Source of the DNA: Sphingobacteriales bacterium
GTDB taxonomy: Bacteria > Bacteroidota > Bacteroidia > Chitinophagales > Chitinophagaceae
Assembly: GCA_016185185.1 (NCBI GenBank)
Contig: JACPOD010000030.1
Location: 1-57,161 of the forward strand
DNA: 57,161 nt
Reading direction: 5' to 3'
Each line of letters opens with the position of its first letter. Within the stretch, counting starts at the first letter, position 1. Below are positions 24,384-33,947 of this stretch, piece after piece. The notes beneath the pieces are model-generated. The model was not told the origin of the DNA. It saw nothing but the letters and a program-made list of their open reading frames with translations, and searched no databases. A program made the position numbers and the translations under genes.

Positions 24384-27300
24384 ATGGCATTACCTCACCT
24401 TATTAAGTATGTTTATAATAGCGGAACCGATGAAGTCATCCGCCGCGGAAAAAAAATTCATGCTATTGGATTTGTTGAACTGGTAGATCATGATGACCTG
24501 ACCGGATCTGCCACCTTCAGAGTTAGAGACGATATATATTCTACTTATTACAAAGTATATATTCAAAAATTCAGAGACCCGAAGACCATGACCGTTCGTT
24601 GCAGTTGTCCTTATAATCTTGGGGATATATGCCGTCATGAGGCCGGTGCATTGATTCAGCTGCAGGAGCTGATCGATAAAAATCAGCTTGGTAATAAAGA
24701 AGTTTCCTATAATCAGAGGCATACTGTTGTTAAAATGAAACAGATTGATCTTAAAACCATCAAACTGCTTTCTGGTCAGCATAATTATGATGAAGCAGAA
24801 AAACTGGTACGGGCAAACAGGGCAAACATCACACTGGCAAAAGATGAACGGGTAGAAGCAGAATTAAATATTAACGAAGAATCTTTTCCACTGGTAATAC
24901 AAAAAAATGAAGAAAGAAATTTTGATACTTCCTGTTCCTGCAACGAACTGGAACATCCTTTATGCATACACAAAACATTATTATTTGTTCAGCTCTTAAA
25001 TTCTTATGGACCGTATTACTTTGATACGATACGTAATTGGGATAAAGAAAAAAATAAACTTCTTGAAGCGTACGGCTATAGCCTAAGCGATGATTTAAAA
25101 GGAAAGTTTGAGTTTAGTTATAAAGAAGGCAAACCCTTTTTGAGGGTTTTAGATACCAGTATAAAAAGAGTTGCTCCGGTGCAGTCTGGCAGACCTCAGC
25201 CATTTATAACAACAATGCCCAAAGAAGAAGAAAGTGTTGTACCGGAAATTGAAACAATGGAAACACCGGCACACAGGCTAGGTGTTGTTTTTAATGGTAA
25301 CCAAAATTCCTACCCCTATTTTCATATAGAAGCTGTAAAAGGCGAAAGCAATGATGAACAAAAAAAGTTTTCGGGAAAAGCAGAAAAAATTGACCTCGCT
25401 AAGTTTGTAAATACAGAGATGTTTAGCGAGGAAGACAAGCAGCTGGTGCAACAGGTGCGAAAATTACAGGGCGGAGAAATAAATAAGTATATCAGCCGCA
25501 ATTCTCCTTTCAGCGGTATCTGGGAAAATATTATTCACCAGGAAGAAGATGATTTACCGGAAGAAACAAAATCATTAATGAATGAATACCTGCACCCAAA
25601 GCTGCGTAAACTTTTTATTGAGCAGATGGAAAACCCTTTCATCTATCTCGTTCGCAATAAAAAAACATTTAAAACCAACGATCTTGAAACTGTTGAACTG
25701 GCAACTGAACCCATCCACCCCGAATTTCATATTGGTGTACATAAAAATAACTGGGAAGTTTCCTGTCATATTAAAATAGGTCCGCAATTAATTAATATAA
25801 CCGATAATGAATGGCAAAGTCCGCTGGTTTTTTTATATAACAGCACCCTTTACTTTTGGGAAAAAACGGATGACATTCTATATGCAGAAAAATTTTTGCA
25901 GAAAGGAAATATCCTGATCAGTAAAGAAGACTGGTCTGCACAGCTGCAAAGTTTTATTCTGCCGCTTACAAAAGAATATAAAGTAGAGTTTGATAAGTCA
26001 CTTATAAAAGAAGTTAAGGAAGGAGAGCCGGAAATAAGGTTGATGTTACAGGAAAAAGGGGATTATCTTATTTTTCAACCGGTATTTAATTATAAAGGAT
26101 TTGAAGTAAAGGGAAATGAAAAAGATACCATCACAATACCTGTTGACGATAAAATTTTAATTGTTCACCGCAATAAAGAAGCAGAAAATGCATTTCTGCA
26201 AAAATTAGAAGCACTGCATTCCCAGTTTATACGACCCGAAGGAGGGTACAACCTGGTACTGAAAGGAACAGATGTTTTAAAAAATAACTGGTTCTTTTTG
26301 TTTGTAGACGCAATGAATGAGTGGAAAATACCAGTGGCAGGTTTTGAAGCATTAAAAAATTTCCGATTCAATACGGCTAAACCCAAAACACAGGTCTATA
26401 TCAGCAGCGGTATGGATTGGTTTGATGCCAAAGTAAATATTCAGTTTGGTGACCAGCAAATAACCGTGGCGGATGTGAAAAAGGCGCTGGCAAACAAACA
26501 ATCTTTTGTTCAACTGCAGGATGGAACCTTGGGGATTCTTCCGGAAGACTGGTTAAAGAAATATTCATTATTGTTTAAGGTAGGCGAGGGTAAATATAAC
26601 CAGCTTAAACTGTCAAAATATTATTATAGCGTAATTGATGAGTTGTATGAAAACAGGGATGAAGAAGAAATTCAGGTACAGCTTGAGGAAAAATATCAAC
26701 GCCTTAAAGAGTTTAAAAATATAAAAGAAATTGATGTACCACATGCATTAGATCACATACTGCGTCCTTACCAGGTAAGCGGGTTTCATTGGTTGAATTA
26801 TTTAAGTGATGTGGGCTGGGGAGGAATACTGGCTGATGATATGGGGTTGGGTAAAACGGTACAAGCACTTACTTTTTTACAACACTACAGGGATACACAC
26901 CATAAACTGCATGCCATTGTTATTTGCCCAACAACACTGATATATAACTGGGAAAATGAAATAAAAAAATTCACTTCTCAATTAACCTATCAAATTCATC
27001 ACGGGGGTGCAAGAACAAGAGATAAACAACAATTGCTTCAGTCTAATATCATCATCACAACTTATGGAACGCTGCGGAGCGACATAAAACTGCTTTCAGA
27101 TATTGATTTTGATTATGTGGTGCTGGATGAATCACAGGCCATAAAAAACCCACAGAGTAAAGTAACCAAAGCAGCCTCTTTATTAGAAGCAAAAAATCGT
27201 TTGTGTTTAAGTGGTACACCATTACAGAATAATACGTTTGATATCTATGCACAAATGAATTTCTTGAACCCGGGTATGCTGGGTAGTGTGGAGTTCTTCA

Positions 27301-28148
27301 GAAATGAATTTGCTACCCCCATCGATAAATTTGGAGAGCAGGAACAAAAAGATCATCTTAAAAAAATATTATACCCCTTTATTCTCCGCCGTACAAAAGA
27401 ACAGGTAGCAAAAGATTTACCGGAAAAAACGGAAACAATTTTGTTTTGTGAAATGGAAGATGAACAACGGAAAATTTATGATGCTTTCCGTAATGATTTC
27501 AGAGATAAAATTTTGGGTGTAATAGATCAGCAGGGTATAGGAAGTTCTCAGCTTACCATTTTACAGGGGCTGATGAAGCTGCGTCAGATATGTGATTCAC
27601 CGGCTATTATGAATGAAGAAGAAAAGTATCCCAACGTTTCTATTAAACTGGAAGAGTTAGCAAGAGAGATCAGCGAAAATATTGGTCATCATAAGGCGCT
27701 TGTATTTTCTCAGTTTCTGGGAATGCTGGCATTAATAAAAGAAAAATTAAAAGAACAGGAAGTACCTTTTGAATATTTTGACGGAAGCACTTCAACTACG
27801 GAACGGCAAAGGGCAATTGAAAACTTCCAGGCTAACGATGATTGCAGGGTGTTTTTAATTTCATTAAAAGCCGGAGGCGTGGGCTTGAACTTAACAGCTG
27901 CAGACTATGTTTATATTGTTGATCCCTGGTGGAATCCGGCCGTAGAGCAGCAAGCCATTGATCGTACGCACCGTATTGGGCAAACTAAAAACATTTTTGC
28001 TTACCGGATGATTTGTAAAGACACGATAGAAGATAAAATATTGCAGTTGCAGGATCGTAAACGTTCCCTGGCTAAAGAACTTATTGCAGACGATGCCACA
28101 TTTGTGAAATCACTCACCAGGGCAGATGTGGAATACCTGTTTAGTTAA
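24384..28148 (+). CDS. SNF2-family helicase with two SWIM zinc fingers
   Basis: This 1254-aa DNA-dependent ATPase has an N-terminal SWIM finger at about residues 73-89 (RCSCPYNLGDICRH, pattern CxC...CxH) and a second such pattern near 184-198 (CSCNELEHPLCIH). A long beta-rich middle region follows (about 250-760). The SNF2 motor carries motif I DDMGLGKT (about 818-825), DESQAIKNP (II), LSGTPLQNN (III), and the C-terminal lobe GGVGLNLTAADYVYIVDPWWNP with RTHRIGQ (VI). Bacterial relatives (RapA-like and SWIM-SNF2 proteins) remodel protein-DNA complexes, but the exact role is unknown. It is monocistronic, with a strong terminator at 28187. Confidence 0.93.
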   Translation: MALPHLIKYVYNSGTDEVIRRGKKIHAIGFVELVDHDDLTGSATFRVRDDIYSTYYKVYIQKFRDPKTMTVRCSCPYNLGDICRHEAGALIQLQELIDKNQLGNKEVSYNQRHTVVKMKQIDLKTIKLLSGQHNYDEAEKLVRANRANITLAKDERVEAELNINEESFPLVIQKNEERNFDTSCSCNELEHPLCIHKTLLFVQLLNSYGPYYFDTIRNWDKEKNKLLEAYGYSLSDDLKGKFEFSYKEGKPFLRVLDTSIKRVAPVQSGRPQPFITTMPKEEESVVPEIETMETPAHRLGVVFNGNQNSYPYFHIEAVKGESNDEQKKFSGKAEKIDLAKFVNTEMFSEEDKQLVQQVRKLQGGEINKYISRNSPFSGIWENIIHQEEDDLPEETKSLMNEYLHPKLRKLFIEQMENPFIYLVRNKKTFKTNDLETVELATEPIHPEFHIGVHKNNWEVSCHIKIGPQLINITDNEWQSPLVFLYNSTLYFWEKTDDILYAEKFLQKGNILISKEDWSAQLQSFILPLTKEYKVEFDKSLIKEVKEGEPEIRLMLQEKGDYLIFQPVFNYKGFEVKGNEKDTITIPVDDKILIVHRNKEAENAFLQKLEALHSQFIRPEGGYNLVLKGTDVLKNNWFFLFVDAMNEWKIPVAGFEALKNFRFNTAKPKTQVYISSGMDWFDAKVNIQFGDQQITVADVKKALANKQSFVQLQDGTLGILPEDWLKKYSLLFKVGEGKYNQLKLSKYYYSVIDELYENRDEEEIQVQLEEKYQRLKEFKNIKEIDVPHALDHILRPYQVSGFHWLNYLSDVGWGGILADDMGLGKTVQALTFLQHYRDTHHKLHAIVICPTTLIYNWENEIKKFTSQLTYQIHHGGARTRDKQQLLQSNIIITTYGTLRSDIKLLSDIDFDYVVLDESQAIKNPQSKVTKAASLLEAKNRLCLSGTPLQNNTFDIYAQMNFLNPGMLGSVEFFRNEFATPIDKFGEQEQKDHLKKILYPFILRRTKEQVAKDLPEKTETILFCEMEDEQRKIYDAFRNDFRDKILGVIDQQGIGSSQLTILQGLMKLRQICDSPAIMNEEEKYPNVSIKLEELAREISENIGHHKALVFSQFLGMLALIKEKLKEQEVPFEYFDGSTSTTERQRAIENFQANDDCRVFLISLKAGGVGLNLTAADYVYIVDPWWNPAVEQQAIDRTHRIGQTKNIFAYRMICKDTIEDKILQLQDRKRSLAKELIADDATFVKSLTRADVEYLFS

Positions 28149-28186
28149 TGCAAAACAGAAGCTGTTCTGAACGGATATAAAAACGA

Positions 28187-28224
28187 AAAAAGCCCCATCC
28201 ATCCGGCAGATGTGGGCTTTTTTG
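28187..28224. terminator. Strong bidirectional terminator
   Basis: AAAAAAGCCC (28187-28196) pairs perfectly with GGGCTTTTTT (28215-28224) around an 18-nt loop. The T run on one side and A run on the other allow termination from both directions: of the helicase gene and of any minus-strand transcript from the 28249-28703 region. Confidence 0.75.
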
Positions 28225-28248
28225 TTCTCTACGGGTTATTGAAAAGAA

Positions 28249-28404
28249 TTATTTTACTAAAGGACCCTGCCAGTGACGGCGAAAGCTTTTTCCTTTTTTA
28301 TAAAAACGTATTGGGTAAATAGTTGGACTTTGGCGTAAGCGGGCAAAAAAATTGCTGATGATGCTGGCCAATAAAGGACTGTGCGATGAGTTAAATTTAT
28401 TCAT
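28249..28404 (-). CDS. Possible 51-aa basic small protein
   Basis: ATG 28404 opens a 51-codon frame (a longer form from 28455 also exists) ending 25 bp before the bidirectional terminator. The peptide has a polar start (MNKFNSSHSP), a short hydrophobic part (LLASIISNFFARL) and a strongly basic tail (RFYKKGKSFRRHW). I recognise no family. The matching terminator on its 3' side is the main support. It may instead be untranslated sequence. Confidence 0.3.
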   Translation of the reverse strand: MNKFNSSHSPLLASIISNFFARLRQSPTIYPIRFYKKGKSFRRHWQGPLVK

Positions 28405-28568
28405 ACTAATATTGGTTTTAAATGTGGACATTTCTTTAACGAAGAAATGCTGCAAATCTTATGTCAGTTTGTTTCAACTAATTGTTAAAACAAATGCACA
28501 AAGTTTTTTTACCTTTTTAAAGGCATTACCCTGGTAACAAAGTCAATTGCCCTTAATCCCCGTACAGC

Positions 28569-28703
28569 TTATGCAATAAAGTTCTTAAGACGGCGGAATT
28601 CCCGCTGTGATGGCGATTGAAACAATAATGTTAACCTGGAAATAATTTCTTTACAAGCAAGAGACAGGGTACTCTGTTGATTTTTGTTTTGGCTTGTTTT
28701 CAT
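28569..28703 (-). CDS. Possible 44-aa small protein
   Basis: ATG 28703 opens a 44-codon frame: a polar start (MKTSQNKNQQST), a central helix (SLACKEIISRLTLLF) and a basic end (QREFRRLKNFIA). It shares the loose pattern IIS, 5 to 7 residues, QSP with the neighbouring 51-aa frame, and both would lie on one minus-strand transcript that ends at 28187. Coding is uncertain. Between 28149 and 28832 no longer gene is visible. Confidence 0.3.
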   Translation of the reverse strand: MKTSQNKNQQSTLSLACKEIISRLTLLFQSPSQREFRRLKNFIA

Positions 28704-28832
28704 GGTCCATAGGATTTATTGGTAATACTAATTTAACAACCCTTTTTATTTTTTGCAATAGCCCCGCAAAGTTTTTTTAATAATCTTACATTTTTAAGCT
28801 TAAATCTTTAATTTAGTGCAAAATCTACTCCT

Positions 28833-29417
28833 TTGAATAAAGCAAAAGTACTAACCATCCTTTTTGTGGTTTTTACGGTATTTACCGGCCACACACAAAT
28901 CAAACTATTTAATAATTCTCCCGAATTCAGGCAGGCTCTTGATAAAATCATGGCCGATTACTGTAACCAGTTCCGTAATTTAAAAGGCGAGGCTATTATA
29001 GATAATCCGGAGTCGAGTGAATTTACTTCAACAGTTACATTGCCCGGTTCAGAAGAATGTACTATCATTCAAATGCGAAATACAAAGCATGAAACAAGGG
29101 CTTTTCAGGCTTTGATGCTTAGTACGGATGATTTTGAGGCAGCCAGTAAAAAATATAAGCAGTTATTTAATCAACTGCACAACGCAACCGTGAGACTTGA
29201 TAATGGCGGCATGCGCTATACCATAAAAGGTGAAATGGATAAGCCAAGCGACGATAAAAAGTTTTCCAGCACACTCTTCGATGTTTCTCCAAATAATAAC
29301 TTTAGCAAAAATGTACATATTGAGCTAAGCCTTGCCTATGAACTGATGGAATGGAAGATACGGGTATCGGTATATGATAAAGTAAATGATGAAGAAGTTA
29401 GACCAAGTGCGAATTAA
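28833..29417 (+). CDS. Secreted protein of unknown function
   Basis: This 194-aa product starts at a TTG (28833). No ATG precedes the evident signal peptide (MNKAKVLTILFVVFTVFTGHTQ, probable cleavage after TQ or near it). The mature part has mixed alpha/beta character with a segment on two-strand repeats (TSTVTLPGSEECTIIQMRN) and a charged C-terminus. No catalytic motif is seen. It lies 45 bp before the methyltransferase-like gene on the same strand. Family unknown. Confidence 0.7.
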   Translation: MNKAKVLTILFVVFTVFTGHTQIKLFNNSPEFRQALDKIMADYCNQFRNLKGEAIIDNPESSEFTSTVTLPGSEECTIIQMRNTKHETRAFQALMLSTDDFEAASKKYKQLFNQLHNATVRLDNGGMRYTIKGEMDKPSDDKKFSSTLFDVSPNNNFSKNVHIELSLAYELMEWKIRVSVYDKVNDEEVRPSAN

Positions 29418-29462
29418 CAAGGAAACGAACGCCGGAGTATCTTATTAATGCTACATTAGCAA

Positions 29463-30032
29463 ATGATTGTTTTAATGCTAAGCTGGTCATTATATTTTTT
29501 TCTGCATAGCTGGCTGGCATCTTTAAAAATAAAAAAGGGGATCCTAACAAAATTCTCGTCCATATCTTCCAGGGTTTACAGGGCGGGATATAATATTATT
29601 TCTTTTGCAGGCCTGATTCTCCTGTTCTGGTTTCAAATTAAAGCTCACTCATTAAAGTTTTTTGATCATTCCGTTATTGCTGAAATTACAGGCACACTGC
29701 TTATGCTTGCAGGGATAGTAATTATGGTAACTGCAGGATTGAATTATGACCTGAAAAGTTTTTTCGGATTTAGCGAAGAAAAAGCCGACTCATTTAAGAA
29801 GAACAAACTTAATCACTTTGTCCGGCACCCTCTGTATAGCGGAACAACAATGGTCTTTTTGGGCATATGTATTATCTGGCCCTATTATAAAAACATTTAC
29901 TTATTTATTATTTACATTATTTACCTGGCCATTGGCATTTACCTGGAAGAAAAAAAACTTGTTCAAATATATGGCAGGGAGTATTTGGAGTACCAGGCAA
30001 AAGTGAAAAAAATAATTCCGGGTATATGGTAA
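29463..30032 (+). CDS. Isoprenylcysteine/phospholipid methyltransferase-like membrane protein
   Basis: This 189-aa protein has four or five membrane spans and the C-terminal signature of the ICMT/PEMT-like group: NHFVRHPLYSGTTMVFLG, then an EEKKLVQIYGREYLEYQAKVKKIIPG tail with the conserved E-E and Y-x-x-Y pattern. The RHPLY segment binds S-adenosylmethionine in this superfamily. The substrate is unknown; many bacterial members act on lipids. It ends exactly where the minus-strand gene at 30033 ends. Confidence 0.75.
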   Translation: MIVLMLSWSLYFFLHSWLASLKIKKGILTKFSSISSRVYRAGYNIISFAGLILLFWFQIKAHSLKFFDHSVIAEITGTLLMLAGIVIMVTAGLNYDLKSFFGFSEEKADSFKKNKLNHFVRHPLYSGTTMVFLGICIIWPYYKNIYLFIIYIIYLAIGIYLEEKKLVQIYGREYLEYQAKVKKIIPGIW

Positions 30033-30326
30033 TTAAATAGTCTTAATGGTATTTACGGGCAGTTTCTTGCCAAAGCGTTGCCACAACCACATTAAAGTAA
30101 AAGAAGGGATGAAATCAGTTCCGGGTAAAATCTCTTCTGTAAAATCAAAAAGACCGCCAAAGATTCCTTTCCACCCGCCGAATGTTTTATAAAAAATAAA
30201 AGCAGATACCGGCGCCCATATTATGTCACCAAACTCCCCCAAAACCGGAATGGCATACGTAAAATATCCAATAGCATCCATAAGGATACAAAATAACAAA
30301 CTGGCATCTTTTTGTGTAGTCATCAT
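30033..30326 (-). CDS. Small conserved membrane protein
   Basis: This 97-aa protein has two or three hydrophobic spans: ASLLFCILMDAIGYFTYAIPVLG, DIIWAPVSAFIFYKTFGG and FIPSFTLMWLWQRF. The layout, with an aspartate in the first span and a GGWKGIFGG loop, resembles a family of hypothetical Bacteroidota membrane proteins that I know only as unnamed. Its stop abuts the stop of the methyltransferase-like gene with no gap. Two ATG codons at the start (30326, 30323) cannot be distinguished. Confidence 0.7.
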   Translation of the reverse strand: MMTTQKDASLLFCILMDAIGYFTYAIPVLGEFGDIIWAPVSAFIFYKTFGGWKGIFGGLFDFTEEILPGTDFIPSFTLMWLWQRFGKKLPVNTIKTI

Positions 30327-30387
30327 CTCTTTTACATTAAGAACGATACAAAGATGAGATTTATTGATATAGGGTTGTATAAGTTCT

Positions 30388-30454
30388 GTTAACCTTAATT
30401 AACATTAAAGCAAAGTTGGTTAACCGGCATTCTGCTGCGGGCAGGATATTTTTG
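30388..30454 (+). promoter_or_regulatory. Three-repeat GGTTAA operator and -7 element of the beta-barrel gene
   Basis: On the minus strand 30425-30388 reads GGTTAACC, 13 bp, TGTTAATTAAGGTTAAC. This is three direct GGTTAA-like repeats starting 21 and 10 bp apart, as expected for OmpR-type regulators. After the operator's inner edge (30425) exactly 21 bp follow before the -7 element TATTTTTG (30447-30454). No separate -33 TTTG is present, so activation by a bound regulator is likely. The same layout occurs at 38348-38414. Confidence 0.7.
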
Positions 30455-30467
30455 AAACTGTAAATTG

Positions 30468-33281
30468 ATGCAGCTTATGCAAAGGATATTGATTGTACTA
30501 TTTTTTTCTATGTTGACAGAATTAACCCTTGCCCAAAAAAATAGCGTAACACTAAAGGGTCAACTAATAGATACAGTTCGCAGGCAGCCATTGGAAAATG
30601 CTACCATTTCTCTTATTAATGCCGGTGATTCTTCTCTTGTAGGATTTACAAGAACAAATGCAGAAGGTAAATTTTTAATAACCAATATTCAACCGGGTCA
30701 TTACAGAATTTCAGCATCATACGTGGGCTTTCATCCTTATTGGGAAAATTTTGAAGTAAGAGAAGAAAAAGCTGAGACGGACCTGGGAATATTTTTTATG
30801 AAAGACAAAAGTTTGCTGGCTGATGTGTTTGTTGAAACACAACGTCCCCCCGTGCAGGTAAACGGCGATACACTGGAGTTTAATGCCGAAGCTTTTAAAA
30901 CAAAACCCAACGCTGTAGTAGAAGATATGCTGAAAAAAATGCCCGGCCTGGAAGTAGATAAAGACGGAACGATACGGGTAAACGGTCAGCGCATAAACCG
31001 TGTGTTTGTAAATGGTAAACAGTTTTTTGGCAATGATCCCAAAATAGCCACCCGTAATTTAAATGCAGATGCCATTGATAAAGTACAGGTGTATGATAAA
31101 AAAAGTGATCAGGCCGAATTTACCGGCATAGACGATGGCAACAGTGAAAAAGCCATCAACTTAAAATTGAAGAAAGACCGTAAGAAAATGACATTTGGAA
31201 AATTGACTGCCGGCTATGGTACGAAAGACCGGTATGATGGACAGTTTAATATCAATCGCTTTAATGGTGAGCAGCAGCTCTCAGCAATTGGAATGGCTAA
31301 CAATACCAACCGCCAGGGTTTTACTTTCAGCGATATTCTCAACTTCACAGGTGAAATGCAAAGAATGATGCGTGGTGGTGGCGGAGCAAGAGTTGTTATC
31401 AATAATAATGGCCCCGAAGATTTTGGTTTACCTGTACAGGGTGTAAACAACAGCGAAGGGGTGGCGCAAACAATCGCCGGAGGATTAAACTTTAATGATA
31501 CCTGGAAAAAGAAAACGGAAGTAAACGGAAGTTATTTCTATAACAATATTGATGTGGACAATATTCGCAATGTTACCCGGCAAAATTTATCAACCACCAA
31601 TCCTTTTACTTATAACCAAACCAGCACAAGTAATAAACGAAGTGAAAGTAACCGCTTCAACTTTACCATCGATTCAAAATTAGATTCTTTTACCTCTTTA
31701 CGCATTACGCCACAACTCACGTATCAGCATAATAAATACAATACTAATAACACTTACGAATCGTTGTTGCCGGATACAAAATATATTAACACTGGTTTTT
31801 CTAATTCCACAACCAATGCAGAAGGATACAATTTTGCCAGTAATATTTTGTTAAGACATAAATTCAGGAAAAAAGGAAGAACGTTTTCTGCCAATATCAG
31901 CCTTGGGTACAACGATACCCGCAGTAAAGGAGCATTAAAATCCATCAACAACTTTTTCGAAAACGGCAACATTAGTGATAAAGACACGTTAGACCAAAAT
32001 AATAAACTCAATACCCTAACCAATAATTATGGTATCAATGCCAGCTATACTGAGCCCCTGTCGAAAAAAAGTTTAATAGAATTGAATGGTTTTTATAATA
32101 AAGCCAATGGTGATTTAGACAAAAAAACCTATGATGTAAACAACCAGAACGGTAAATATGATTTGCTGAACTCGGCATTAAGTAATGCTTTTCGCAGCGA
32201 GTATTCCTATACAGGTGGCGGTGTAAATTTCCGGTCGCAGCAAAAGAAAATAATTTATGGGTTAGGCGCCGCTGTTCAGTACGCTTCTTTATTAAGTATT
32301 CAAAAAACAGGGAACAATACCATTAAACAACATTTTACCAACGTATTACCCGCCGCAAATTTTACTTACAATTTCAGCAAAACAAAAAATCTTCGTTTGG
32401 AATATAATACTTCCACACAGCAGCCTGCTACGGCGCAATTACAACCTGTACAGGATGTGAGCGACCCGTTAAATATAAGAGAAGGCAATCCTGATCTTAA
32501 ACAACATTACCAGCATAATGTGAGTTTGAATTATTTTGCTGCGAGTCCATTAGCACAAAAAAACTTCTTTGCTTATATCAATTTTACGGCTACTCAAAAC
32601 GCAATTGTAAATTCAGATATATTATTCAGTAACGGGGTTCGTTATACTTCATATAAAAACGCCAACGGCGTATATAATTTGTTTGGTGGTATTGATATGG
32701 GTTTCCCCCTTAAGAAACTGCATACCCGGATCAATGCTGGCGCCAACACAATTTTATACAATAATTATAATTTCCTCAATAACGTTAAGAATAATATTAA
32801 AAACATAGCTATCAATCCCCGCACATCCATTACCTATACGTACAAAGAAAAGCTTGACATTACCGCCAGTGCCAGGTTTAGTTATAATGAAATAAAATAC
32901 TCTTTGCAAAAAGCTTTTAATGATAATTACTGGCGCAATACTTATGAGCTGGAGGCCAATATAAATCTCCCCTGGAATATTGGATTAAACAATGAAATTA
33001 CTTACACTACTAATACCGGCAGAACTGCCGGCTACAATCGTAATATAGCATTATGGAATGCCAGCATCACCAAAGGAATGTTTAAATACAAAAGAGGGAC
33101 ACTGAAGCTGAGTGTGTATGACTTGCTGAATCAAAACATCGGTATCAGCCGCAATGCCAATCTTAATTTTATTGAAGACGCCCGTTATACAGTGCTGAAC
33201 CGGTTTTATATGATGAGCTTTACTTATAGTTTAAGTAAAGCTGGTAACAGCGGGCCGCAGGTTAATATCAGGATGAATTAA
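30468..33281 (+). CDS. Outer-membrane beta-barrel protein with carboxypeptidase-regulatory and plug-like domains
   Basis: This protein of about 937 aa has a signal peptide (MQRILIVLFFSMLTELTLAQ), a carboxypeptidase-regulatory-like beta-sandwich (about 25-105: VTLKGQLIDTVRRQPLENATISLIN), a plug-like segment (VEDMLKKMPGLEVDKDGTIRVNGQRINRVFVNGKQFFG) and a large Asn/Tyr-rich barrel. It resembles the TonB-receptor-like outer-membrane proteins that often accompany GLPGLI proteins in Bacteroidota. No SusD partner is next to it. The operator upstream ties it to the two-component system at 38461. ATG 30468 or 30477 could be the start. Confidence 0.88.
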   Translation: MQLMQRILIVLFFSMLTELTLAQKNSVTLKGQLIDTVRRQPLENATISLINAGDSSLVGFTRTNAEGKFLITNIQPGHYRISASYVGFHPYWENFEVREEKAETDLGIFFMKDKSLLADVFVETQRPPVQVNGDTLEFNAEAFKTKPNAVVEDMLKKMPGLEVDKDGTIRVNGQRINRVFVNGKQFFGNDPKIATRNLNADAIDKVQVYDKKSDQAEFTGIDDGNSEKAINLKLKKDRKKMTFGKLTAGYGTKDRYDGQFNINRFNGEQQLSAIGMANNTNRQGFTFSDILNFTGEMQRMMRGGGGARVVINNNGPEDFGLPVQGVNNSEGVAQTIAGGLNFNDTWKKKTEVNGSYFYNNIDVDNIRNVTRQNLSTTNPFTYNQTSTSNKRSESNRFNFTIDSKLDSFTSLRITPQLTYQHNKYNTNNTYESLLPDTKYINTGFSNSTTNAEGYNFASNILLRHKFRKKGRTFSANISLGYNDTRSKGALKSINNFFENGNISDKDTLDQNNKLNTLTNNYGINASYTEPLSKKSLIELNGFYNKANGDLDKKTYDVNNQNGKYDLLNSALSNAFRSEYSYTGGGVNFRSQQKKIIYGLGAAVQYASLLSIQKTGNNTIKQHFTNVLPAANFTYNFSKTKNLRLEYNTSTQQPATAQLQPVQDVSDPLNIREGNPDLKQHYQHNVSLNYFAASPLAQKNFFAYINFTATQNAIVNSDILFSNGVRYTSYKNANGVYNLFGGIDMGFPLKKLHTRINAGANTILYNNYNFLNNVKNNIKNIAINPRTSITYTYKEKLDITASARFSYNEIKYSLQKAFNDNYWRNTYELEANINLPWNIGLNNEITYTTNTGRTAGYNRNIALWNASITKGMFKYKRGTLKLSVYDLLNQNIGISRNANLNFIEDARYTVLNRFYMMSFTYSLSKAGNSGPQVNIRMN

Positions 33282-33287
33282 GAAATA

Positions 33288-33761
33288 TCAAAATGAAATT
33301 AATGCTACAATCTTCTCTAAATAAACCTTATCGGTCTTATCAAAACTATCGTAACTGTCACTGTCCACATCCAGCACAGCTACCACTTCATTATACAAAA
33401 CAGCAGGAATAACAATTTCTGATTTACTTAAACTGCTACAGGCAATATGTCCCGGAAATTTTTCTACATCCGGAACAATCAGCGTTTCTCTTTTTGACCA
33501 ACTGGTTCCGCATACGCCTCTTCCTTTACGAATACGGGTGCAGGCTACCGGACCCTGGAACGGACCCAGCACCAATTCATCTCCCTTCACTAAATAAAAG
33601 CCAATCCAAAACCAGCCAAACTGTTCTTTGAGTGCTGCCACAATATTGGCAAGGTTGGCTATCAAATCCGGTTCACCTTCTATCAATGCCCTTATCTGCG
33701 GAATGATGGATTGATACTGTTCTTCTTTTGTCCCTTTTGCAATGGATAAATCTTCTGCCAT
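33288..33761 (-). CDS. msrC: Free methionine-(R)-sulfoxide reductase (GAF domain)
   Basis: This 157-aa single GAF domain has three cysteines, C74, C84 and C108, spaced exactly as the catalytic and resolving cysteines of E. coli fRMsr (C84, C94, C118), in the motifs GPVACTRIRKGRGVCGTSW and GHIACSSLSKSEIVIP. It reduces free methionine-R-sulfoxide through thioredoxin and so repairs oxidative damage in the cytoplasm. It converges with the beta-barrel gene with 6 bp between the stops. Confidence 0.92.
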   Translation of the reverse strand: MAEDLSIAKGTKEEQYQSIIPQIRALIEGEPDLIANLANIVAALKEQFGWFWIGFYLVKGDELVLGPFQGPVACTRIRKGRGVCGTSWSKRETLIVPDVEKFPGHIACSSLSKSEIVIPAVLYNEVVAVLDVDSDSYDSFDKTDKVYLEKIVALISF

Positions 33762-33947
33762 GGAACAAAGATAAAATGATTTACTTTTTAATTAGCTATG
33801 TGCAGGATCGTAATTATTTCATTTCAAAATTAAATGCCTGTAATTTGCCTTTCCACTATAAAAAATAATCAATTTGTAACTTAAAAACTTAAATTTGGTT
33901 TACATGACATTCTATTATGTCTTTTATCCAAATTAATAAAATTAGAT

